From: an uncultured Candidatus Poseidoniales archaeon
GTDB lineage: Archaea > Thermoplasmatota > Poseidoniia > Poseidoniales > Thalassarchaeaceae
Reading direction: 5' to 3'
NCBI GenBank assembly: GCA_950068635.1
Contig: CATMIM010000092.1
Span: 1-5,685 of the forward strand
Length of the DNA: 5,685 nucleotides
Shown here: piece by piece, positions 1-5,685 of the stretch
Layout of the letters: each line of letters starts with the position of its first letter
Numbering within the stretch: position 1 is the stretch's first letter
Made by a program: the position numbers and the translations under genes
Notes under the pieces: generated by a model
The model's database searches: none
The model's input: the letters and a program-made list of their open reading frames with translations, nothing else
Told to the model about the DNA's origin: nothing

Positions 1-244
1 TGTCGTCGATACCATCTTTGTCCTCGTCACCTATAAGACATAGATCAAGAAGTGTATTTCCACCATCATCTGTCCACTCACCCTCGATTGGTTGAAGGCC
101 ACTCCCACAAATTAGAGATCCAGAGATGAGGGAATTGCATTGAATATTGAATATGGCACCTCCTACACCATTCGTTGAGTTGTTTAGCAATTGACAATCG
201 ATAAGAGTCGAGTTGCTGTAGTAGTTGCCGTACATCCCGCCGCC
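1..244 (-). CDS. Right-handed beta-helix repeat protein, C-terminal-side fragment
   Basis: Read leftward from about base 244, the frame stays open to the window edge and gives 78 complete codons after the ATG triplet at 235. The translation begins GGGMYGNYYSNSTLIDCQLL and continues with a second GGAIFN turn about 25 residues later. This GGG-hydrophobic-Y/F-N, then T/LxDCxxxxN periodicity is typical of the parallel beta-helix repeats of large extracellular proteins of marine bacteria. It is followed by a GEWTDDGGNT segment and an acidic GDEDKDGIDD stretch resembling a thrombospondin type-3 or calcium-loop linker at the end of such proteins. The true start is not here: the ATG is internal to a repeat, and upstream DNA belongs to another gene. 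Base composition is far lower in GC than the rest of the window. Function beyond a probable surface or secreted scaffold cannot be stated. The family reading is fairly sure; the host organism is not. Confidence 0.72.
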
Positions 245-330
245 GCCATCAGGTCGCTGACCTCGATGCCGAGCGCCACCGCGTTCGCATCGAACACCGC
301 CACCTCGCGCATGTGCAGCGGCCAGCCCAC
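235..330 (-). pseudogene. nnrE: NAD(P)H-hydrate epimerase, N-terminal fragment cut at a junction
   Basis: The leftward frame from GTG at 330 reads VGWPLHMREVAVFDANAVAL and then GIEVSDLMAAAG. This matches the N-terminal helix region of YjeF_N-type NAD(P)H-hydrate epimerases, which have a typical pattern of MR..D..A...G(I)...LM..AG. Such enzymes epimerise damaged, hydrated NAD(P)H so that a partner dehydratase can repair it. Only 32 codons agree with the family. The glycine-rich Rossmann part that should follow (RAVA-like) is replaced by an unrelated threonine/alanine run ending at a TAA at 187-189. The GTG start is preferred over the ATG at 312 because GGTGAG (339-334 on the minus strand) sits just upstream of it. 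The stop of the transporter gene lies 64 bases upstream. The fragment may be an assembly artefact of an intact gene rather than a real pseudogene. Identification rests on a short stretch, so confidence is moderate. Confidence 0.62.
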
Positions 331-394
331 GTCCTCACCTCGACACGACCAGCCGGAGGCTGCCCTTCAACGGCTCGCTCGCTCTCAGGACCGT

Positions 395-2173
395 TCACGT
401 CAGTTCAGCATCGAGGACGTCGCCGTAGACATCCTCCCAGCCGGGCGGAACCTCGCCCACCTCGACGATCAACGGATCATCACCACCGGGAAGTTCGGCG
501 ATGCTCGCCTCGGCACCCTCGGGCACGTTGCGGAACAGCGGCGATTCACGCATCTCCCATTCGCTCCTGCGATGCAGGTTCCGCCACCACGGACCCTCGC
601 CGAGATAGACCGGCCGGCGGGTGAGCACGTAGTCATTCAAAAACACGAATGAGACGCCGATGAAACCCCAGAAGGCGAGGATGATTCCCGCGCCATGCGG
701 GTCGAACGGATCGAAGGCGGCGTACCACGGGTCGTAGCCGGAGATGAGGTCGCCGAAGTAGGAGGCGATGAGCACTGTGAACAGGATCGGGAAGGCGAAA
801 TACATGATGAAATCCCAAATCCGGGGAACCCAGATGTCGTTGTCTCCCGTGTTGATGTAATCGTCGCGGAAACCTGACATCCCGTGCTTGAAGAAACCCG
901 CGACTCCACCCTCGGCAGTGCCCTCTTCGACCATGCCGCGCCATTTCGTCCAGCCGTACTTCCAGATGCTGAAGGCGATGAACAGCCCGCTGAACATCAG
1001 TCCGTAACCCCAGATGTGGTCCTGCACCTCCAAGAACTCCGGAAAGGCCACCCCCTCGGAGTCCATCCTGATCCAGATGAGCGCGCTCGGCATGCCGAGC
1101 AGGAAGATGGCGCCGGCGGTGAACGCCACCGCCCGGTTGCGCTCGATTCCGTGGTCGACGAAGTTGCGCACGCACAGCTCGACCGTGCTGATCATGCTGG
1201 TGAGCGCCGCGAACGAGAGGCTCAGGAAGAACGCCGACATCATCACCCAGCGTCCGACCGCTCCTCCGGGAGCCTGCGCGAACACCTCGGGAAGGGCGAG
1301 GAAGGTGATCGCAGAGGATCCTCCGGTGACCACGGAGAGCGGGTCATCGGACACCGCGAAGATGGCAGACAGGACCGCCAGGCCGGCGATGATCGAGATG
1401 CTGTTGTTCGCCAGGCCCATGGTGACGGCGTTGAGGGCGGTGTCCTCGTCCTTGCGCATGTAGACGGCGTAGGTGATCGCCATGCCCATGCCCGCCGAGC
1501 AGGACCATGCCGACTGCGACAGGCCGTTGATCCACGTCTCCGGCTGGGCGAGGATCTCCATGTCGACGCTGAACATGAAGATGAAGCCGTCGAAGGTGCC
1601 GTCCTTCCCATCCATCATCAGTGCCAGAGCGAGGGTGAGGAACAGCATCGCGAACAGAGAGAGCATCATGTAGAAATTCGCCTTCTCGATCGCCTTCGCA
1701 CCCTTCCAGATGGCGAGCACGGTGATGGCGATGACGATGAACTGGAACATTATCACCTGGCCTGGATCCTGCAGGAAGGCGTTCCAGACATCGACGGACT
1801 CGACGTTCATCAGGCCATTGCTCACTCCGAGAGTGAAGTACTTGACACACCAGCCGGCGACCACGGCGTAGTAGAATCCGATCGCCGTCGAGATCCACGC
1901 CGTCCACAGCCCCATCCAGGCGAACTTGCGCCCCACGAGGATGCGGAACGACCCGACCGTGCCAACGCGCGTGCGTTTGCCGATGGCGAACTCGGCGATG
2001 ACCAAGGGAATGGACCAGATGAACAGGAAGAACAGCCACGGGATGAGGAAGGTGCCCCCTCCGTTGGCCCCTACCATGCGCGGGAAACGCCAGATGTTGC
2101 CCGTGCCGATCGCCGCGCCGATGGCCGCGAAGATGAGGCCTACGCGGCCGCTGAACTGGTCGCTCTTCTCCAC
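395..2173 (-). CDS. Sodium:neurotransmitter symporter (NSS/SNF) family transporter
   Basis: This encodes 592 residues of a 12-helix LeuT-fold secondary transporter, which uses the Na+ gradient to import amino acids or related amines. TM1 has the family signature AAIGTGNIWRFP (residues 17-31) with the unwound GxGN. By alignment to LeuT from memory, Na1 ligands correspond to A21, N26, S224 (Thr in LeuT) and N256 or N257, and Na2 ligands to G19, I22, A322, T325 and S326 in the FAALTS motif. TM6 contains SAGMG and is followed by TYAVYMRKDED, very close to LeuT. Tyr101/Tyr102 in TM3 fit the substrate-site tyrosine. An acidic tail of about 70 residues (521-592) follows the last helix. The start is GTG at 2173; a GAGGGGGAG Shine-Dalgarno stretch overlaps the stop of the upstream carboxypeptidase gene 12 bases away, so translation is probably coupled. 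The exact substrate is not readable from sequence; an amino acid is the best guess. Confidence 0.93.
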   Translation of the reverse strand: MEKSDQFSGRVGLIFAAIGAAIGTGNIWRFPRMVGANGGGTFLIPWLFFLFIWSIPLVIAEFAIGKRTRVGTVGSFRILVGRKFAWMGLWTAWISTAIGFYYAVVAGWCVKYFTLGVSNGLMNVESVDVWNAFLQDPGQVIMFQFIVIAITVLAIWKGAKAIEKANFYMMLSLFAMLFLTLALALMMDGKDGTFDGFIFMFSVDMEILAQPETWINGLSQSAWSCSAGMGMAITYAVYMRKDEDTALNAVTMGLANNSISIIAGLAVLSAIFAVSDDPLSVVTGGSSAITFLALPEVFAQAPGGAVGRWVMMSAFFLSLSFAALTSMISTVELCVRNFVDHGIERNRAVAFTAGAIFLLGMPSALIWIRMDSEGVAFPEFLEVQDHIWGYGLMFSGLFIAFSIWKYGWTKWRGMVEEGTAEGGVAGFFKHGMSGFRDDYINTGDNDIWVPRIWDFIMYFAFPILFTVLIASYFGDLISGYDPWYAAFDPFDPHGAGIILAFWGFIGVSFVFLNDYVLTRRPVYLGEGPWWRNLHRRSEWEMRESPLFRNVPEGAEASIAELPGGDDPLIVEVGEVPPGWEDVYGDVLDAELT

Positions 2174-2185
2174 TCGGGCTCCCCC

Positions 2186-4333
2186 TCAGTGAGCCTCGTC
2201 CTGAGAAAGTGCTGGTTCGTCTTTTCCACTGTCCATCATCACTCTGAGAGCGACACCGAGGCCACCCCAGACAGCAGTAGCGACCAACAGAGCGAGCATG
2301 ATGGCGAGGCCGGTGTTCCCGAAGGCGGCGCGGTATGGGATGGTCATCGTGTGGTACTGTCCTTGTGCCGGGTACTGGAACGGATAGGTTCCCGACATGG
2401 TTCCGAGTGATGCCTTGTAGTGCAACTGTCCTGAGATGTCGTCGGGAACAGGTACGTCAGACACGATCAGCGAGCCGTTGTTGCCGTCAGCCAGTACGCA
2501 CTGCTCCCCGGTCTCATCGAACGGCGCCTTCTGCCATTTCTCTGGCAGCCACTCGGTCGGGCCGTAGTCGGACTGTATCCGGCTCGGCTTGACCATGCGC
2601 CACGTCAGATGGCTGGCGTTGATGTCGCTCGACCACGGGAACTGCTCACCGATGCACATCTCGATGGGGATCGGCCCGTTCTCGCTGATGCTCACGTTCG
2701 CTGGCGGGGTGATCCAATGCGAGCGGCTCCAGTTCTCCAGTCCCACGCGGGCGCGCTCGACCGGGTTGTCGGAGAACTCGACGAGGTAGAACGGCATCCC
2801 GAGGTTGCGCACGGCGATGTGGTTGATGTCCTCGGGGCGCTGGTGGAAGGCGGTGCCGATCTCGATGGTGTAGCAGAAGGACTGGTGCACGCCATAGTGC
2901 CAGTCACAGAAGTCACCGGTGGTCGGATACAGGTCCGAGGACTGCATCGGGTCGTAGCCCGACATCTCCGCCATCTGCATCCCGAGGTAGGCCAACTCGG
3001 CCTCATCGGTTGCGCTGCATCCGGTGCAGTGACCCCACGGCCAGAGCACGAGTTCGGAGTAGGAGTGCCAGGTCAATGTCGCCTTGAAGTCCGAGGCGCC
3101 GTCGCCGTCGTCGTCGTTCATCTCGGTCATGTCCTGCATGAACAGCGTCTCAGGCTCGCTGTTGCCGCCATCCCAATCCTCATCGACCAAGCCGTCGGCG
3201 TCGTCGTCCTTGCCATCCACATGATCCTCGTTAATACGGTTGTCACCGTCGTTGTCGACGGTATCGAAGGGACCGGTGTAGACATCGTTGTTGGCGACGC
3301 CGGCCCTCTCATCCTCCGAGGGAGTACAGGTACCTGGGATGAGAGGTAGCGTGGCACCGAGGGGCCAGCCCCACTCGAACTGGTAGTTGCGGTTCAGGTC
3401 GACGCCGTCGCAATCCTCGTCTACCCCCGGCTGCAGGTCTGGAAATGGGGTGGTTCCAGTATACGTGTTGTCTCGCAGGTTCTTCCTCCATCCGCCAGAG
3501 GGGCAGCTCTCCCACGCCTCCTCACTGCAGAACTCCTCTCGGTCGTAGCGGTTGCCGTCGACGTTGAGCATCGGCACGAGGTAGATCTCACGGGTGTCGA
3601 CCAGATCGGTGATCCACTGCTCCGAGAAGTCCTCGTCCACGCCCAGGTCTCCCGGTCCACAAGGGATTCCGTCGCCGTTGCTGTCCTGATATGATTCGTT
3701 GAGCATGAGGCAGTCGCCGTCGTCATCCAGCACACCATCACCGTCGGCATCTCCCCATGGGTCCTCGTCGATGAGCCCGTCACCATCGTTGTCCCCCCCC
3801 GCCATGCCGTAGTAGTGAGCGATGGTCTCGAGGAACAGCATCGCCACCTCGTAGCCCATCCACTCGCGAGCGTGGTGCACTCCCACCAGCAGCACGTCAG
3901 GCCGGTCGGCATAATTTCCACAGTCACCCACGAATGGGTCACAGGTGCCTCCTTCGACTCCCTCCGCTCCACCGGTGATCTTCATCCAGGGGATCTCGTC
4001 CTTGTAGTACCAGCCCTTGTAACTGTCAGAGTCCATCTCGATGCCGCGGTCGTTGACACCTCCGGGCATGCCGTCGTGGAACTCGAAGATCTCGGGGTTG
4101 CGCTCCGCCAGATACTGCATTCTCTGACGCATGCTCAGGAGATCATGGAAGGAGTCGAACTGCGCATCCGAGTCACCACCCCACGGGTAGGACTGGCTGA
4201 CGTACTCGATGGACCACAGGTCCTCTGGTGCTTTACCGGGCTCGTCGTCGTCCTGAGCGGCTGCGAGGCTGCCGGTCAGCGCCACCGAGTTGAGCAGCAG
4301 CAGGGCGAGCAGGATGGCGCGGGCGTTACGCAT
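2186..4333 (-). CDS. Secreted, membrane-anchored M14 zinc carboxypeptidase
   Basis: The 715-residue product is a metallocarboxypeptidase that removes C-terminal residues from peptides outside the cell. Residues 1-26 form a Sec signal peptide (basic MRNAR, leucine core, AAA-Q cleavage). The catalytic M14 domain spans about 40-535. Zinc ligands are H154 and E157 in HHAREW and H423 in WHSYSEL. Substrate-binding residues are R156, R283 (WRKN), N314-R315 (VDLNRN) and Y469, and the general base is E491 (YTIEIG). Two long acidic loops (180-236, 358-390) and a short one (403-416) of DxDGDG type interrupt this domain. A probable beta-rich domain (about 540-668) and one membrane helix (about 671-698) follow, with a short inner tail. 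The frame is open much further upstream, but that extension lies antisense to the channel gene; ATG at 4333 is chosen because it starts the signal peptide and has GGTG seven bases before it. It is probably the first gene of the leftward operon. Confidence 0.92.
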   Translation of the reverse strand: MRNARAILLALLLLNSVALTGSLAAAQDDDEPGKAPEDLWSIEYVSQSYPWGGDSDAQFDSFHDLLSMRQRMQYLAERNPEIFEFHDGMPGGVNDRGIEMDSDSYKGWYYKDEIPWMKITGGAEGVEGGTCDPFVGDCGNYADRPDVLLVGVHHAREWMGYEVAMLFLETIAHYYGMAGGDNDGDGLIDEDPWGDADGDGVLDDDGDCLMLNESYQDSNGDGIPCGPGDLGVDEDFSEQWITDLVDTREIYLVPMLNVDGNRYDREEFCSEEAWESCPSGGWRKNLRDNTYTGTTPFPDLQPGVDEDCDGVDLNRNYQFEWGWPLGATLPLIPGTCTPSEDERAGVANNDVYTGPFDTVDNDGDNRINEDHVDGKDDDADGLVDEDWDGGNSEPETLFMQDMTEMNDDDGDGASDFKATLTWHSYSELVLWPWGHCTGCSATDEAELAYLGMQMAEMSGYDPMQSSDLYPTTGDFCDWHYGVHQSFCYTIEIGTAFHQRPEDINHIAVRNLGMPFYLVEFSDNPVERARVGLENWSRSHWITPPANVSISENGPIPIEMCIGEQFPWSSDINASHLTWRMVKPSRIQSDYGPTEWLPEKWQKAPFDETGEQCVLADGNNGSLIVSDVPVPDDISGQLHYKASLGTMSGTYPFQYPAQGQYHTMTIPYRAAFGNTGLAIMLALLVATAVWGGLGVALRVMMDSGKDEPALSQDEAH
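3164..3262 (-). repeat. Acidic DxDGD repeat insertion 2 in the carboxypeptidase
   Basis: Residues 358-390 (beginning TVDNDGDNRINED and continuing DGKDDDADGLVDEDWDGG) interrupt what is normally a compact Y-x-G-P...SEPET stretch of the M14 fold. YTGPF is on one side (352-356) and SEPET on the other (392-396). The aspartate spacing again suggests calcium-binding loops. A shorter third acidic patch (NDDDGDGASDF, residues 406-416) lies just before the zinc ligand H423. Confidence 0.72.
3626..3796 (-). repeat. Acidic DxDGDG repeat insertion 1 in the carboxypeptidase
   Basis: Residues 180-236 of the M14 protein hold three imperfect units: DNDGDGLIDED, DADGDGVLDDDGD and DSNGDGIPCGPGD. They resemble thrombospondin type-3 or EF-hand-like calcium loops. 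The block separates HYYGM from ITDLVDTREIYLVPMLNVDG, segments that lie close together in ordinary M14 enzymes, so it is an added surface loop rather than core. C208 and C225 lie within it and could form a disulfide. Calcium binding is inferred from the Asp spacing. Confidence 0.75.
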
Positions 4334-4457
4334 TTCGGGCACCGTAGGTGCCCAGCCGTGGGACTCACTTGAACGGTTCGCCGACCTGCTAGGCCCCTGA
4401 ACCGGATGTCGTGCATCGTCCGTCGCCTTTTCAAGCGGAGGCGGCTCCGCCGGTCCG
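4334..4457. promoter_or_regulatory. Divergent intergenic region with promoters for both operons
   Basis: These 124 bases separate the leftward carboxypeptidase and the rightward channel gene, so both promoters should lie here or inside the gene starts. No strong TATA box or bacterial -35/-10 pair is visible. The best AT-rich candidate for the channel is CCTTTTCAAG at 4426-4435, about 28 bases before the ATG, a spacing that would fit an archaeal TATA element with a very short or leaderless transcript. On the minus strand a weak TTCAAG occurs about 40 bases before the carboxypeptidase ATG. The region also contains the palindrome GAACGGTTC (4371-4379). Assignment is by position more than by sequence. 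Confidence 0.4.
4337..4353. promoter_or_regulatory. Perfect 7-base inverted repeat at the carboxypeptidase start
   Basis: GGGCACC and GGTGCCC are perfect inverted copies separated by GTA, ending three bases before the carboxypeptidase ATG. On the transcript, the downstream arm contains the only Shine-Dalgarno-like GGTG. The element could therefore be an RNA hairpin masking the ribosome site, or a DNA operator overlapping the transcription start. Both roles are inferences from position. Confidence 0.45.
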
Positions 4458-5549
4458 ATGGACGCCTTCATTCGACTCGTTCCCGGCTGGGACAATCTGC
4501 TGCTCGGGGTCCAGACCGGTGTCTGGGTCGCCCTGCTGGCGATCTTCGTCATCGGGATGATCGCCCGCGCGCTGGTCATCTTCCTCTTCCCACACCTGCT
4601 GAAGCCGCTGACCGAGCGCATCGACTCGCTGAACGAGTTCGAGATGCGGTCGCGCATCTCGTTCGGCGCCGCCGGCGCCGGCCTCGTCTGGTGGAAACTC
4701 ACCGAGTATCTCGGCACCGAGCCGGAGGTCGTGCTCCCTTCGACCTTCGAGTTCTGGATTACCTCCTTCGCTGAGGTTGTCTTCCTGGTCGGCCTGATCT
4801 GGGGTGTCATGAGACTGGTGGATCTCGTGCCCGTGATCGTGGCATGGAGGGATGAGGATGGCGAGTTGGACGGGACGGAGAAAACGCTGGTGACCGCGGT
4901 CGAGAGCGTGTTGCGGGTCATGGTCGTGCTCGCCGGCGCGGTGCTGATCGCCGAGGCGTTCGGGTTCAACCTGAAGACCCTGCTCGCAGGCCTCGGCATC
5001 GGTGGGTTGGCGTTCGCTTTCGCCGCCAAGGACACCATCGGCAACCTGTTCGGTTCGATCACCCTGCTGCTCGACCGACCCTTCCGCATCGGCGACTGGA
5101 TCAAGGTCGGCTCGTCAGAGGGCGAGGTGTTCGAGATCGGCATCCGCACGACGCTGCTGAGAACGAGCGCGGACACCGTCATCACGCTGCCCAACAGCAG
5201 TCTGGTGAACAAGCAGGTCGAGAATTTCGGCAGGCGGCGCTGGCGACGTTACCAGCCCACCTTCTATCTCGATCTAGCGAGTGATGCGGACGCACTGGAG
5301 GCGTTCTGCACCGGCATCTGGAAGTTGGTCTGCGACCATCCGAAGACGCAGAAGCACGGTTCCTCGTACGCCCGTGTGTCAGCGATCTCCAAGGATTCGT
5401 TCGAGATCGCCTGCAACCTCTACTGGGATGTCTCGGGAGGCAATGAGGAGAAGGACGCACGGGAGAAGTTCCTGCTCGATGTCAGCCGCCTGGTGAAGGA
5501 ACTCGGCCTCGAATTCTTCGAGCCGAGGATGCGCGCCACGCGGGAGTGA
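4458..5549 (+). CDS. MscS-family small-conductance mechanosensitive channel
   Basis: This encodes a 363-residue inner-membrane channel that opens under membrane tension to release solutes during hypo-osmotic shock. The pore-lining helix and adjoining beta domain are clear: residues 175-218 carry [19 protein letters not shown], then [19 protein letters not shown], the classic MscS signature. The beta domain continues through [17 protein letters not shown] (241-257), and an alpha/beta cytosolic domain runs to about 355. Four hydrophobic segments precede the pore helix (about 17-44, 66-86, 98-128 and 148-168), giving five in all. This is more than the three of E. coli MscS and closer to YnaI-type or organellar MSL channels. 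The start ATG at 4458 has no well-spaced Shine-Dalgarno: GGAGG at 4437-4441 is 16 bases away and inside a possible CGGAG/CTCCG hairpin. The message may therefore be nearly leaderless. The phosphoglycerate mutase gene follows after four bases. Confidence 0.93.
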   Translation: MDAFIRLVPGWDNLLLGVQTGVWVALLAIFVIGMIARALVIFLFPHLLKPLTERIDSLNEFEMRSRISFGAAGAGLVWWKLTEYLGTEPEVVLPSTFEFWITSFAEVVFLVGLIWGVMRLVDLVPVIVAWRDEDGELDGTEKTLVTAVESVLRVMVVLAGAVLIAEAFGFNLKTLLAGLGIGGLAFAFAAKDTIGNLFGSITLLLDRPFRIGDWIKVGSSEGEVFEIGIRTTLLRTSADTVITLPNSSLVNKQVENFGRRRWRRYQPTFYLDLASDADALEAFCTGIWKLVCDHPKTQKHGSSYARVSAISKDSFEIACNLYWDVSGGNEEKDAREKFLLDVSRLVKELGLEFFEPRMRATRE

Positions 5550-5553
5550 TCCG

Positions 5554-5685
5554 ATGGCGCTGCTCGTGCTGCTCAGGCACGGAGAGTCAGTGTGGAACGC
5601 CGCCAACCGCTTCACCGGCTGGACCGATGTGGATCTGTCCTCGAAGGGCGAGCAGGAGGCGGCCGAGGCGGGCCAGCAACTGGCC
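5554..5685 (+). CDS. gpmA: 2,3-bisphosphoglycerate-dependent phosphoglycerate mutase, N-terminal part
   Basis: Only the first 44 codons lie in the window; the frame is open at the right edge. The translation starts [15 protein letters not shown], with the RHGE motif whose histidine (H9) is the phosphorylated catalytic residue of the histidine phosphatase superfamily. It continues with [19 protein letters not shown], which is specific to cofactor-dependent phosphoglycerate mutases rather than other RHG phosphatases. The enzyme interconverts 3- and 2-phosphoglycerate in glycolysis and gluconeogenesis. GGAGTGAT at 5543-5550 overlaps the channel gene stop and is well spaced from the ATG at 5554, so the two genes are probably co-transcribed and translationally coupled. 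The full protein is usually 200-250 residues, so about four fifths are missing here. Confidence 0.92.
   Translation, partial: MALLVLLRHGESVWNAANRFTGWTDVDLSSKGEQEAAEAGQQLA

Noticed and set aside
331..394. The gap between the transporter stop and the epimerase start as a terminator or promoter.
   Set aside because: No convincing GC hairpin followed by a T run and no TATA-like box is visible; a short operon spacer fits better.
191..652. A 153-codon plus-strand frame starting in the AT-rich piece.
   Set aside because: It crosses the probable chimeric junction and runs antisense to the epimerase start and transporter end; its composition is low-complexity Arg/Ala/Pro.
884..2410. A 508-codon open frame on the plus strand.
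   Set aside because: It is antisense to the transporter, and its His/Asp/Glu/Arg-rich composition without hydrophobic structure is the mirror of that gene. There is no ribosome site or recognisable motif.
3086..3796. The periodic GTCGTCGTC-like DNA considered as a microsatellite or CRISPR-like array.
   Set aside because: Units vary in length and sequence, there are no conserved repeats or spacers, and the periodicity is explained by Asp/Gly codons in the acidic loops.
3793..3800. A run of eight C bases that could be a frameshift-prone homopolymer.
   Set aside because: The M14 reading frame continues correctly on both sides (YYGMAGGDNDGDG), so there is no sign of a sequencing error or programmed slip.
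4334..5212. The carboxypeptidase frame stays open for a further 293 codons upstream, antisense to the channel gene.
   Set aside because: The extension is rich in Ser/Thr/Arg/Pro with no domain, places the signal peptide in mid-protein and exactly overlays a well-conserved MscS gene. It is a GC-driven shadow frame.

Overview
The window is 5685 bases, GC-rich (about 60-65% in two 60-base rows counted by hand) and densely coding, except for an AT-richer piece at the extreme left (bases 1 to about 235, roughly 43% GC by hand count). Gene starts include GTG, Shine-Dalgarno-like motifs overlap upstream stop codons, and the exported peptidase has a Sec signal plus a C-terminal membrane anchor. This gene mix, with acidic DxDGD loops and Asn-X-Ser sequons on an exported protein, would suit a free-living marine prokaryote. 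My best guess is a Marine Group II-like euryarchaeon, but no rRNA or lineage marker is present and a bacterium cannot be excluded.

Layout, left to right. Bases 1 to ~244 (minus) encode the end of a right-handed beta-helix (GGGMY-type repeat) protein that runs off the window. At about 235-250 this is abruptly joined to the N-terminal 32 codons of an NAD(P)H-hydrate epimerase (minus, start GTG at 330), which is cut off there. Next come a sodium:neurotransmitter-symporter-family transporter (395-2173, minus) and a secreted, membrane-anchored M14 zinc carboxypeptidase (2186-4333, minus). A 124-base divergent intergenic region (4334-4457) separates these from a rightward pair: an MscS-type mechanosensitive channel (4458-5549) and the start of a cofactor-dependent phosphoglycerate mutase (from 5554, cut by the window end).

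The leftward genes look like one transcription unit: carboxypeptidase, then 12 bases later the transporter, then 64 bases later the epimerase. The simplest reading is a scavenging unit in which the anchored exopeptidase trims external peptides and the Na+-coupled transporter imports released amino acids; this is inference from context. The channel and mutase look co-transcribed (4-base gap) without an obvious shared function.

I see no CRISPR array, tRNA, rRNA, insertion sequence or defence system. The points most worth checking are the probable chimeric junction near base 240, the calcium-site-like acidic insertions inside the M14 catalytic domain with its unusual specificity pocket, and a perfect inverted repeat against the carboxypeptidase start codon.
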